DNA from: HGM04593 sp045634305
GTDB taxonomy: Bacteria; Bacteroidota; Bacteroidia; Bacteroidales; Bacteroidaceae
Reading direction: 5' to 3'
Assembly (NCBI GenBank): GCA_045634305.1
Contig: JAZQZZ010000025.1
Location: 1-64,000, forward strand
DNA: 64,000 nucleotides
Both the position numbers and the translations under genes were made by a program. The notes under the pieces were generated by a model that had not been told where the DNA came from, ran no database searches, and saw only the letters and a list, made by a program, of their open reading frames with translations. Of the stretch, positions 53,422 through 61,608 are shown piece by piece (positions within the stretch are counted from its first letter, which is position 1; every line of letters starts with the position of its first letter).

Positions 53422-54642
53422 ATGAAACTGTCATTTTCCGAAATATCCCGCATACTCCCCATCGCCAAGCGGCGCACCGGCGCAATACTGACACGTTGGA
53501 TACAAAGAGTTTTCAACAGCGAAAAACTTGTAAAAAACGTATTTGACGCCAAGCATGAGCGCAGAGCACTACTCTGTTACCTGCCCGAGGCTTTCAACGG
53601 CAAAGAGCTACCCAGGCATCATTCAAACCTCACCGAGTGCCACACCATAGCAGAGGCTTTTGACAGATTGGGGTACAACGTTGACTGCGCCTCACGAGGC
53701 AAGGTTGGCATAGACTACAGCAGTTACGATGTTGTCATGGGTATCAATTGCCCTGCATATGCAGCATCATTCACCATAGACAAGAATATTTCACCCATCA
53801 GAATTTTCTACTCAGTGGGCGCACACACTTTCTATAATTTCCGCACCACAGCCAAGCGCAACAAGGAATTCTTTGACAGGCACAATTGTTGGCTATTGCC
53901 ATCGTATCACTACATTCCGGGCAACGGAATGAACTATTACATGTCACACCTGAGCGATGCAGTAATTTCACTTGGAGGCAGTTTTCTGACACAACAGATG
54001 ACCGATGAGGGTGAACAAACCGACAAGGTAAGACAACTGCCGGCATTCTATTTCAACGTAACCACGCCCGATGAAAAGAAGGATTTTTCAAAATGCCGTA
54101 ACAGTATCCTTTGGTTTGGCAGCTCTGGGATGATGCACAAAGGACTTGACATCGCTATAGATTTCGCGTTGGAGCACCCGCAATTCACACTGCACATATG
54201 TGGTGGCAGCCGACAGGAAAAGGAGTTCTGGAATTTCTATATGCCAAAAATAAAAGGCGCAGACAATATTACAATACATGGATTTGTTGATATCCAATCG
54301 GACGAATTCAAAGAAGTGCTAGCCGAGTGCGGATTACTGCTGAACCCATCGCTCAGCGAGAGCGGCGCTGTTGCCGTGCTCAACATACTTGGAAACGGAG
54401 CACTGTTGCCGGTGTACAGTAAGGGCACAGGCCTTGACATTGAGAGCGCAGGCATAGAGGTTGAAGAAGTAACATACGACAACTTCAAGAAAGCCCTGAT
54501 TGCTGTTGCCGCCCTGCCGACAGAAAGTATTGAACAGAAGGCATGGGCTGTACACCGCCTTGTCAAGGAGAAATACACCCTTGATGAATATCGAGAGGGA
54601 ATGTACAGACACATTAAAGAAATAATAGAAAAACAAATATGA
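53422..54642 (+). CDS. Glycosyltransferase family 1/4-like protein
   Basis: A 406-residue protein with a recognisable GT-B C-terminal half: NSILWFGSSGMMHKGLDIAI, FTLHICGGSRQEKEFWNFYM, and NPSLSESGAVAVLNILGNGA in place of the usual E-x7-E block, with Glu preserved in LSESGA. The N-terminal half (ALLCYLPEAFNGKELPRHHS, VMGINCPAYAASFTIDKNIS) is divergent. Sugar and linkage unknown. Starts 9 nt after the preceding glycosyltransferase and overlaps the YfhO gene by 4 nt. Confidence 0.8.
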   Translation: MKLSFSEISRILPIAKRRTGAILTRWIQRVFNSEKLVKNVFDAKHERRALLCYLPEAFNGKELPRHHSNLTECHTIAEAFDRLGYNVDCASRGKVGIDYSSYDVVMGINCPAYAASFTIDKNISPIRIFYSVGAHTFYNFRTTAKRNKEFFDRHNCWLLPSYHYIPGNGMNYYMSHLSDAVISLGGSFLTQQMTDEGEQTDKVRQLPAFYFNVTTPDEKKDFSKCRNSILWFGSSGMMHKGLDIAIDFALEHPQFTLHICGGSRQEKEFWNFYMPKIKGADNITIHGFVDIQSDEFKEVLAECGLLLNPSLSESGAVAVLNILGNGALLPVYSKGTGLDIESAGIEVEEVTYDNFKKALIAVAALPTESIEQKAWAVHRLVKEKYTLDEYREGMYRHIKEIIEKQI

Positions 54643-57179
54643 TGAACATTAAGGATTTCAACTGGAAAAGTATTTTGCCACACGCCGTAGCTGTGTTAAT
54701 TTTCCTTGCACTCACACTTGTATACTTCAGCCCCGTGCTTGAAGGAAAGGACATCAAACAGGACGATGCCATCGGTTCAATGGGTTGGGGCAAGGATGCA
54801 CGCGACTATCACGAAGAAAGCGGCGAATACAGCTATTGGTCAAATGCCATGTTTTCTGGCATGCCCTGCAACTACACATTCTCACCACAACCCGATAATG
54901 TATTCAAACCAATCGGCGAGGTTGTCACACTCAACGTATTCGGTGCATCGTACAGGCACATAGGATGTATATTCCTCACCTTCATAGGTTGTTACATCCT
55001 TCTGCTTGCCCTCGGGTGCAAATCGTGGCTAAGCATTGCCGGTTCAATAGCCTACACTTTGGGATCATACAATTTCATAATCATCGATGCCGGACACATG
55101 AACAAGAGTCTTGTAATTGCAACAATGGCACCTCTCATTGGCGGTATCATATTGTGCTACAAACGCAAGTTGCTCATTGGTGCACTGGTAACACTCATTT
55201 TCGCCGGACTCAACATCTATTGGAGCCACCAGCAGGTGAGTTACTATGTATTGCTCACAGCATTCATAATGGCAATTGTCTATTTTGTATACGCCTACCG
55301 CGAGAAGTGGCTCAAGCACTACTGGAAGGCGACCGGCGTTCTTGCCGTTATAGCCATCCTATCAGCTGCACCGGCTGTGGGTATCCTGTTGCCGACAAGC
55401 GACTATGCAAAATCGTCAATGCGCGGCGGTTCAGAGCTCAACACAAAGAACGGAGAAAAATCTACGGGACTCGATACCGACTATGCCTTTGCGTGGAGCT
55501 ATGGCAAAGCCGAAAGTTTCACTCTGCTTGTACCCAACCTCTATGGTTCATCATCGGCATGCAATGTTGGAACAGACAGCGAACTGTATAAAGCCTACCG
55601 CAACTTTATGATTGGCAGCTATGCCGACATGGTTCTTGAACAGAACCCCGGAGCAAGCAGGAACGAAGCAATGCGCTACATCAGAAATAACCGCCAGATA
55701 ATGAGAGAAATCGATGCCGACGCCGCTAATTTCACGAAATACGCTCCCACATATTGGGGAGAACAGCCGGGAACTTCGGGTCCTGTATATGCCGGAGCAA
55801 TCATCTGTTTCCTTTTTGTACTTGGCCTGATAATTGTACGCGGTGCCGAAAAATGGTGGCTGCTTGGCGCAACCGTATTCTCACTCATTCTTGCATGGGG
55901 AAACAACATGCCCGGTATCAACAATTTCCTCTTTGAGTATATGCCGCTATACAACAAGTTCCGCGCCCCCTCTATGGCATTGGTTATAACAACACTCACA
56001 ATGTCAACACTTGCAATTTTGGCTGTAAAACGTTTCATCGAGAGTGCTAAAGATGAAGAAAAGATACAAAAAGCAGTGTATATTGCAATGGGAATTGCCG
56101 GCGGCATAGCATTGCTCTTTGCCGTAGTACCCGATGCTTTCTTTGATTTCACATCTAACGCCGATATCCGATATGCACAGGTTCCCGAACTGCTTGATGC
56201 ACTGGTCACGCAACGTAGGAGCATGCTTGTCAGCGACGCATGGCGCTCATTGGCATTCATTCTTGCAACGGTTGCGCTAATGTGGGCATATAAAAGATAC
56301 AATCTGAAACAGTTGTTATTCATTACTGTACTTGGAGTGTTGTTGCTAATAGACATGTGGCCTGTGTGCAAACGCTTTGTGAACAACGACAAGTTCATGC
56401 CAAAGAAAGAAACTACGGCAATACGCGAAACAGATGTCGACCGCGAGGTAAAGATGCTCGCCGGTAACGACCCGCATTACCGCGTGTTCAACCTCACCGA
56501 CCCCAACGGCCCGTTCAACGAGGCTTTCACATCGTACAAGCACAAGTCTATCGGCGGGTACAGCCCCGCAAAGCTGGCACGCTACCAGGATGTCATTGAG
56601 AGATACTTGAGTAAACTCAATATGAACGTCATCTCAATGTTAAATACCCGCTTCTTCATCACTCCCGACGGTGTACAGGAGAACTACGATGCGTTCGGCA
56701 ACTGCTGGTTTGTCGACAATATCGAATGGGTAAACAGCGCCAACGAGGAGATTGAAGCCATTGAAAATGCAGACAAGCAGACCGCATATATCGACAACAT
56801 GTGGATGAATAATGTGCAGAGCCATGAGCTGTACAACAACGACGCTCCGGGCATCATCAGAATGACTGAGTACCGCAACCCGGGAAACATCGTATATGAG
56901 AGCTCTTGTACAGAACCGAAAATGGCTGTATTCTCTGAGGTTTATTACAAAACCTGGAAAGCATACATCGACGGCAAGGAGATAACCCCTATACGTGCCA
57001 ACTACATTCTGCGCGCACTGCCCATTCCTGCAGGCGAACACACAATAGAGTTCAAGTGTGTGGATGAACTGATGATAAAGAGCCACCAATGGTCGACCTA
57101 TATGTCAATTCTTGTTGGTATAGTCATTCTTGGACTTGCCGGAGCCGGCATATACCGCAAGGTAAAAAAAGAGAATTGA
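54639..57179 (+). CDS. YfhO family membrane protein
   Basis: An 846-residue GT-C-like membrane protein of the YfhO family. In Gram-positive bacteria YfhO/CsbB-type proteins add sugars from lipid carriers to teichoic acids; here a role in decorating surface polysaccharide or protein is plausible. N-terminal block: TLVYFSPVLEGKDIKQDDAI with paired Asp in the first exposed loop, YWSNAMFSGMPCNYTFSPQP, GSYNFIIIDAGHMNKSLVIA. About twelve helices to residue 590, then a soluble C-terminal part (HYRVFNLTDPNGPFNEAFTS, STYMSILVGIVILGLAGAGI last helix). Two adjacent ATGs make the start ambiguous by one codon. Confidence 0.87.
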   Translation: MMNIKDFNWKSILPHAVAVLIFLALTLVYFSPVLEGKDIKQDDAIGSMGWGKDARDYHEESGEYSYWSNAMFSGMPCNYTFSPQPDNVFKPIGEVVTLNVFGASYRHIGCIFLTFIGCYILLLALGCKSWLSIAGSIAYTLGSYNFIIIDAGHMNKSLVIATMAPLIGGIILCYKRKLLIGALVTLIFAGLNIYWSHQQVSYYVLLTAFIMAIVYFVYAYREKWLKHYWKATGVLAVIAILSAAPAVGILLPTSDYAKSSMRGGSELNTKNGEKSTGLDTDYAFAWSYGKAESFTLLVPNLYGSSSACNVGTDSELYKAYRNFMIGSYADMVLEQNPGASRNEAMRYIRNNRQIMREIDADAANFTKYAPTYWGEQPGTSGPVYAGAIICFLFVLGLIIVRGAEKWWLLGATVFSLILAWGNNMPGINNFLFEYMPLYNKFRAPSMALVITTLTMSTLAILAVKRFIESAKDEEKIQKAVYIAMGIAGGIALLFAVVPDAFFDFTSNADIRYAQVPELLDALVTQRRSMLVSDAWRSLAFILATVALMWAYKRYNLKQLLFITVLGVLLLIDMWPVCKRFVNNDKFMPKKETTAIRETDVDREVKMLAGNDPHYRVFNLTDPNGPFNEAFTSYKHKSIGGYSPAKLARYQDVIERYLSKLNMNVISMLNTRFFITPDGVQENYDAFGNCWFVDNIEWVNSANEEIEAIENADKQTAYIDNMWMNNVQSHELYNNDAPGIIRMTEYRNPGNIVYESSCTEPKMAVFSEVYYKTWKAYIDGKEITPIRANYILRALPIPAGEHTIEFKCVDELMIKSHQWSTYMSILVGIVILGLAGAGIYRKVKKEN

Positions 57180-57182
57180 TTT

Positions 57183-57926
57183 ATGGAGAGACTACCCAAA
57201 TTTTCAATAATTACAATAACCTACAATGCAGCATCGGTCATTGAACCCACGTTGCGCAGCGTGCTGTCACAGACATATACCAACTACGAGTACCTGCTCA
57301 TTGACGGCGGTTCAAAGGATGATACCGTAGCCAAGGCAAAGGCTAGCGGTATTGAATTCGCGCACATTGTGAGCGAACCCGACAACGGGCTATACGACGC
57401 CATGAACAAGGGAATCACCCTTGCCACAGGCGACTACCTCTGTTTTCTGAATGCCGGAGACGCCTTATTTGCCCCCGACACCCTGCAGACCATTGCCGAC
57501 GCAGCTATGGCGGAAGAGACTCTTCCCGATGTGTTATATGGCGAGACAGCCGAGGTTGACGAGAAACGTAATTTTGTACGCATGCGCCGTCTGCAGGCAC
57601 CCAAGGAACTCACATGGCGCAGTTTCAAAAACGGAATGATGGTATGTCATCAGGCTTTCTACGCCAAACGCGATATTGCCCCGATGTACGACCTTAAGTA
57701 TCGCCTCTCGGCCGATGTTGACTGGTGCATCAAGGTAATGAAGCAATCAAAGAAACTCGTTAATGTAAATGTTACGGTGGTGAATTATTTGCAGAATGGA
57801 TTATCTTTGCAACATCACCGTGCATCGTTGAAAGAACGTTTTTGGATAATGAGCAAGCACTACGGCCTGCTACCGACAATTGTCCGCCACATATGGTTTG
57901 TCATACGCGCCGTGATAAAGAGATAG
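57183..57926 (+). CDS. Glycosyltransferase family 2
   Basis: A 247-residue GT-A enzyme: FSIITITYNAASVIEPTLRS, LLIDGGSKDDTVAKAKASG, and the D-x-D-like SEPDNGLYDAMNKGITLATG followed by YLCFLNAGDALF, typical of WcaA/WcaE-like sugar transferases. The end (HYGLLPTIVRHIWFVIRAVI) is a hydrophobic tail for membrane association. It starts 3 nt after the YfhO stop and is the last gene of the polysaccharide run before the aminopeptidase gene. Confidence 0.92.
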   Translation: MERLPKFSIITITYNAASVIEPTLRSVLSQTYTNYEYLLIDGGSKDDTVAKAKASGIEFAHIVSEPDNGLYDAMNKGITLATGDYLCFLNAGDALFAPDTLQTIADAAMAEETLPDVLYGETAEVDEKRNFVRMRRLQAPKELTWRSFKNGMMVCHQAFYAKRDIAPMYDLKYRLSADVDWCIKVMKQSKKLVNVNVTVVNYLQNGLSLQHHRASLKERFWIMSKHYGLLPTIVRHIWFVIRAVIKR

Positions 57927-57951
57927 GGCTAACAATAAAACTTATACGACT

Positions 57952-59343
57952 ATGTTTTCTAAAGAGACTTACATCGCACGCCGACAGGCGTTGAAGGAGA
58001 AGGTGGGCAGCGGCCTGTTGCTGTTCCTCGGTAATAACTTCACAGGAATGAACTATGCCGATAATGCATACCACTTCCGCCAGGATTCATCCTTCCTGTA
58101 CTATTTTGCATCGGACTACGAAGGCCTTGCAGCCATAATAGACATTGACAACGACAAGGAGATAATATTTGGCGACGAGCTCACCATTGACGCCATCGTA
58201 TGGACCGGCGTACAGCCAACAATCAAGGAGAAATGTGAGCGCGTTGGCATCACTCTCACACAACCGATGGCCGACCTAGCAACATACCTGAAGAACGCAC
58301 AGGCCAAAGGACAGGAAATACACTTCCTGCCACCCTACCGTGGCGAGCACCAGGTTTGGCTACAGGAGCTTTTGGGCATCAACCCCGCCGAGCAAGCAGC
58401 TAAAGCCTCTATGAAGTTCGTAAAGGCAATCATATCACAACGTAACTACAAGAGCGAAGAGGAGATTGCACAGATTGAAGAGGCTGTCAACGTATCGGTG
58501 GACATGCACTGCGCTGCAATGCGCGCTGTACGCCCGGGCACAACAGAAGCTGAAATTGTCGCAGTAGTACAAGCCGAAGCGCAGAAACACAATTTCGGTC
58601 TCTCGTTCCCAATCATTGCAACCATCAACGGACAGACATTACATAACCACGCATATGGCACTGCACCATTGAAAGATGGACAGATGCTGTTGCTTGACAG
58701 CGGTTGCGAGAACGCAATGCACTATGCCGGAGACCTCACTACTACCATGCCTGTTGGCACACACTTTACCGAACAGCAGCGCATCGTCTGCAATATTCTG
58801 CGCCGCGCTCACCTCACAGCAACAGAGAGCCTCCGTCCCGGTATCGAATACCGCGAGGTGCACAAGTTGGTGCTCACTGAGATTGCAAAGGGCATGATTG
58901 ACCTGGGACTCATGAAGGGAGACCCTGTCGAAGCATCGGTTGCCGGCGCAACCTGCATGTTCCTTCCTCACGGCCTTGGTCACATGATGGGACTCGATGT
59001 CCACGACATGGAGAACCTCGGTGAGGTAAATGTAGGATATGAAGAGGGCCGCACAAAAAGCCCGCTCTTCGGTTGGAAGTCACTGCGCCTTGCAAAGGCT
59101 CTTGAACCGGGCTTTGTCTTCACCGTTGAACCGGGTATATACTTCATCCCCGACCTCATTGACAAATGGCGTGCCGAGAAGCAGTTCACCGATTTCATCT
59201 GCTACGACAAGCTTGAAAGCTGGAAGACATTCGGCGGTATGCGAGGCGAGGAGGATTGGTTCATTCTTGACAACGGCGCACGCCGCTTGGGTAAATACAA
59301 GCCAATGTCACCCGAAGAGATTGAGGCTGAACGCAACAAATGA
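57952..59343 (+). CDS. pepP: Xaa-Pro aminopeptidase (aminopeptidase P)
   Basis: Di-metal exopeptidase removing the N-terminal residue before proline. 463 residues in two parts: an N-terminal creatinase-like domain (LLLFLGNNFTGMNYADNAYH, FRQDSSFLYYFASDYEGLAA) and the pita-bread catalytic domain with metal ligands in LLLDSGCENAMHYAGDLTTT, FLPHGLGHMMGLDVHDMENL and FVFTVEPGIYF, plus the late Glu in GGMRGEEDWFIL. Separated from the glycosyltransferase by 25 nt and ended by a bidirectional terminator. Confidence 0.94.
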   Translation: MFSKETYIARRQALKEKVGSGLLLFLGNNFTGMNYADNAYHFRQDSSFLYYFASDYEGLAAIIDIDNDKEIIFGDELTIDAIVWTGVQPTIKEKCERVGITLTQPMADLATYLKNAQAKGQEIHFLPPYRGEHQVWLQELLGINPAEQAAKASMKFVKAIISQRNYKSEEEIAQIEEAVNVSVDMHCAAMRAVRPGTTEAEIVAVVQAEAQKHNFGLSFPIIATINGQTLHNHAYGTAPLKDGQMLLLDSGCENAMHYAGDLTTTMPVGTHFTEQQRIVCNILRRAHLTATESLRPGIEYREVHKLVLTEIAKGMIDLGLMKGDPVEASVAGATCMFLPHGLGHMMGLDVHDMENLGEVNVGYEEGRTKSPLFGWKSLRLAKALEPGFVFTVEPGIYFIPDLIDKWRAEKQFTDFICYDKLESWKTFGGMRGEEDWFILDNGARRLGKYKPMSPEEIEAERNK

Positions 59344-59344
59344 C

Positions 59345-59389
59345 ATTAACATAAAAAGAACCGCTCCAAGCGGTTCTTTTTATGTTAAT
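59345..59389. terminator. Bidirectional terminator between pepP and fabK-like gene
   Basis: A perfect 21-bp inverted repeat, from ATTAACATAAAAAGAACCGC plus T (59345-59365) to its complement (59369-59389), with a CCA loop. It contains AAAAAG on one side and CTTTTT on the other, giving a GC core with T tails in both directions, between convergent genes. Confidence 0.92.
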
Positions 59390-59404
59390 ATGGTATCTCC
59401 AATT

Positions 59405-60349
59405 TTAAGCCAATCTATTCATTCTATCTCTCATAACCTTCTCTGCACCAAGGATAATATCCTCGACAATGGCAACAGCCGGCTCAATCTGTTTGATAAG
59501 ACCGGCACACTCACCGGCCATATAACTGCCGTCAACATCTCCCTCCTTCACAGCCTTGCGTAAAGCACCGCCGCCGAAAGCAAGAATCTCCTCGGGGGTT
59601 ACATTAGGGTCTGTTTCCATCTTTGCAAAAGTACGTGAGAAAGGAGTCTTCAATGAACGCACCGGATGCCCCTGTGACTTGCCTGTAACAATTGTCGAGA
59701 TATCTGTTGCATCTACAAGCTTCTCCTTATAATTCTCGTGCGCTGTACACTCTGTTGCTGTAATGAAACGTGTACCCACCTGTACCGCATCGGCACCGAG
59801 CATGAAAGCGGCAGCAGCACCTCGGCCATCGCATATACCGCCGGCAGCAATTACAGGTATATCAACAGCGTCCACAATCTGCGGGATGAGCGGCATCGTG
59901 TGGAGTTCGCCTACATGACCACCCGACTCTGCACCCTCGGCAACAACTGCATCCACACCTGCAGCCTGCATTTTTACGGCATGGGCAACACAAGCAATCA
60001 CAGGGATAACCTTAACACCATTCTCCTTCCACATTGGCAGATATTTGGCAGGGGAACCGGCACCTGTAGTAACAATCTTAACGCCCTCTTCAACAATCAT
60101 TTCGGCAATCTCTGCAGCATTGGGAGCCTGCAGCATGATGTTCACGCCAAAAGGTTTGTCTGTCAATGTCTTGCACTTACGTATCTCATCACGTACAGCC
60201 TCCGTTCCGGCGTTGATAGCCGAAATAAGTCCCAAACCACCGGCATTTGAAACCGCTGCAGCAAGTTCAGCATCAGCAACCCAGGCCATTCCGCCCTGGA
60301 AAATGGGATATTTTATTCCCAATAATTCACATATTCTACTTTTAATCAT
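59405..60349 (-). CDS. fabK: FMN-dependent enoyl-ACP reductase II / nitronate monooxygenase family
   Basis: A 314-residue TIM-barrel flavoprotein. ATG at 60349 (MIKSRICELLGIKYPIFQGG) gives the FabK length. Features: GGMAWVADAELAAAVSNAGG, FGVNIMLQAPNAAEIAEMIV, TTGAGSPAKYLPMWKENGVK, GAESGGHVGELHTMPLIPQI and AGGICDGRGAAAAFMLGADA, the FMN phosphate site. FabK reduces trans-2-enoyl-ACP in fatty acid synthesis; the family also includes nitronate monooxygenases, and I favour FabK from overall likeness. Stands alone. Confidence 0.82.
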   Translation of the reverse strand: MIKSRICELLGIKYPIFQGGMAWVADAELAAAVSNAGGLGLISAINAGTEAVRDEIRKCKTLTDKPFGVNIMLQAPNAAEIAEMIVEEGVKIVTTGAGSPAKYLPMWKENGVKVIPVIACVAHAVKMQAAGVDAVVAEGAESGGHVGELHTMPLIPQIVDAVDIPVIAAGGICDGRGAAAAFMLGADAVQVGTRFITATECTAHENYKEKLVDATDISTIVTGKSQGHPVRSLKTPFSRTFAKMETDPNVTPEEILAFGGGALRKAVKEGDVDGSYMAGECAGLIKQIEPAVAIVEDIILGAEKVMRDRMNRLA

Positions 60350-60469
60350 AATATTTATTGTTTCATTGAACATTCTGAAATATGCACACTTCACGTGGAA
60401 GGCGGCGCAAATGTACACCATTTAAGCCTGCTCTTGACACGCTTAACATAGTTTAACAAATACACGGAC

Positions 60470-60643
60470 TCAATCCCCGATACCTTCGAGGTGCCTGAAA
60501 CGGTTAACGAACCTTTTCAATCGCTTCTTTGTAGAAATATCGGGCATGCTGCCGACATTCCTTTTCCTATGGCAAAGTGTCAAAAAAACCTTCACAGCGA
60601 ATGCCAATACAAGAATGACAATCATTATAATCCATACAGCCAT
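60470..60643 (-). CDS. 57-residue single-pass membrane protein
   Basis: Short ORF reading MAVWIIMIVILVLAFAVKVF, then LTLCHRKRNVGSMPDISTKK and a basic end RLKRFVNRFRHLEGIGD. One membrane helix (about 3-22) followed by a strongly basic cytoplasmic tail, the make-up of small regulatory membrane proteins. It lies about 120 nt beyond the start of the FabK-like gene on the same strand, and divergent from sdhC. No family recognised; coding is supported by clean frame, composition and topology. Confidence 0.5.
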   Translation of the reverse strand: MAVWIIMIVILVLAFAVKVFLTLCHRKRNVGSMPDISTKKRLKRFVNRFRHLEGIGD

Positions 60644-60849
60644 AACCAAAGACTTTAAAGTGTCGTTGCAATGTAGTCAAAAGTTTTAATAAAACAGTGC
60701 ATCAGGGCGTAAAAATGTATGAGAGAGGTAAAAAATCACAAAAGAGATGTTTTATTTCAAAAAAAAGTTTATTTTTGTCTTTTGTTAAAGTCCGTAATAG
60801 GTCGAATTTCAAACTATTTACTAATTATATAACTTTAAATCAATTCATT

Positions 60850-61572
60850 ATGTGGTTATCTAAATCTTCTGTGGGAAGAAAGGTGGTAATGAGTGTATCG
60901 GGTGTAGCCCTAGTACTCTTCCTTCTTTTCCACATGGCAATGAACCTGGTTGCTGTCATCAGCACCGAGGGTTACAACATGATTTGTGAGTTTTTGGGAG
61001 CTAACTGGTATGCATTGGTAGGAACAGCAGGTCTTGCATTCCTTGTTCTTGTACACTTTGTCTACGCTTTCATCCTTACAATCCAGAACAGAAAGGCTCG
61101 CGGTAATCAGCGCTATGCTGTTGCCGAAAGACCAAAGGGTGTATCTTGGGCATCGCAGAACATGCTTGTTCTTGGTATCATCGTAATTCTCGGTTTGGGC
61201 TTGCACCTCTTCAATTTCTGGGCCAACATGCAGTTGCCCGAGGTTCTTCACAAGTTGGGTATGCACGTAGAGCCAGCAGTTATGGACAACGTTGCCAACG
61301 GTTCGGGCTACATCGCCAAAACCTTCACTTGCCCGGTTTATGCAGCTCTTTATGTTGTTTGGTTGGCAGCTTTGTGGTTCCACCTCACACACGGTTTCTG
61401 GAGTGCAATGCAGACACTCGGTATTAACAATAAGGTTTGGTTCTGCCGCTGGAAGGTTATCGGCAACGTTATCGTTACCTTGATTATCCTCGGTTTCTTG
61501 GCTGTTGTTGTTGCCGGTTTCTTCGGTCTTGGCGCTTTGGGCACTATTGAGTGTGCAGGAGCTTGCTGCTAA
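60850..61572 (+). CDS. sdhC: Succinate dehydrogenase/fumarate reductase cytochrome b subunit
   Basis: Membrane anchor of the respiratory complex, carrying haem b and the menaquinone site. The start MWLSKSSVGRKVVMSVSGVA gives 240 residues, as in the single-subunit B-type anchor of Bacteroidota and epsilonproteobacteria; the longer frame upstream has no likeness. Five helices with histidines in LLFHMAMNL, FLVLVHFVYAF, LGLHLFNFWA and LWFHLTHGFWSAMQTLGINN as haem ligands. First of sdhC-sdhA-sdhB. Confidence 0.93.
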   Translation: MWLSKSSVGRKVVMSVSGVALVLFLLFHMAMNLVAVISTEGYNMICEFLGANWYALVGTAGLAFLVLVHFVYAFILTIQNRKARGNQRYAVAERPKGVSWASQNMLVLGIIVILGLGLHLFNFWANMQLPEVLHKLGMHVEPAVMDNVANGSGYIAKTFTCPVYAALYVVWLAALWFHLTHGFWSAMQTLGINNKVWFCRWKVIGNVIVTLIILGFLAVVVAGFFGLGALGTIECAGACC

Positions 61573-61608
61573 TAACAAATCTGTGTAAAATCTAAAACAT
61601 ATTATATT

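Noticed and set aside
59405..60349. Assignment as IMP dehydrogenase or dihydroorotate dehydrogenase
   Set aside because: Lacks their catalytic motifs; the PIFQGG start and the GGICDGRGAAAAFMLGAD site fit the FabK/nitronate monooxygenase family.
60697..60849. 51-residue N-terminal extension of SdhC
   Set aside because: Charged and AT-rich, no likeness to the family, and would place a non-membrane segment before the anchor.
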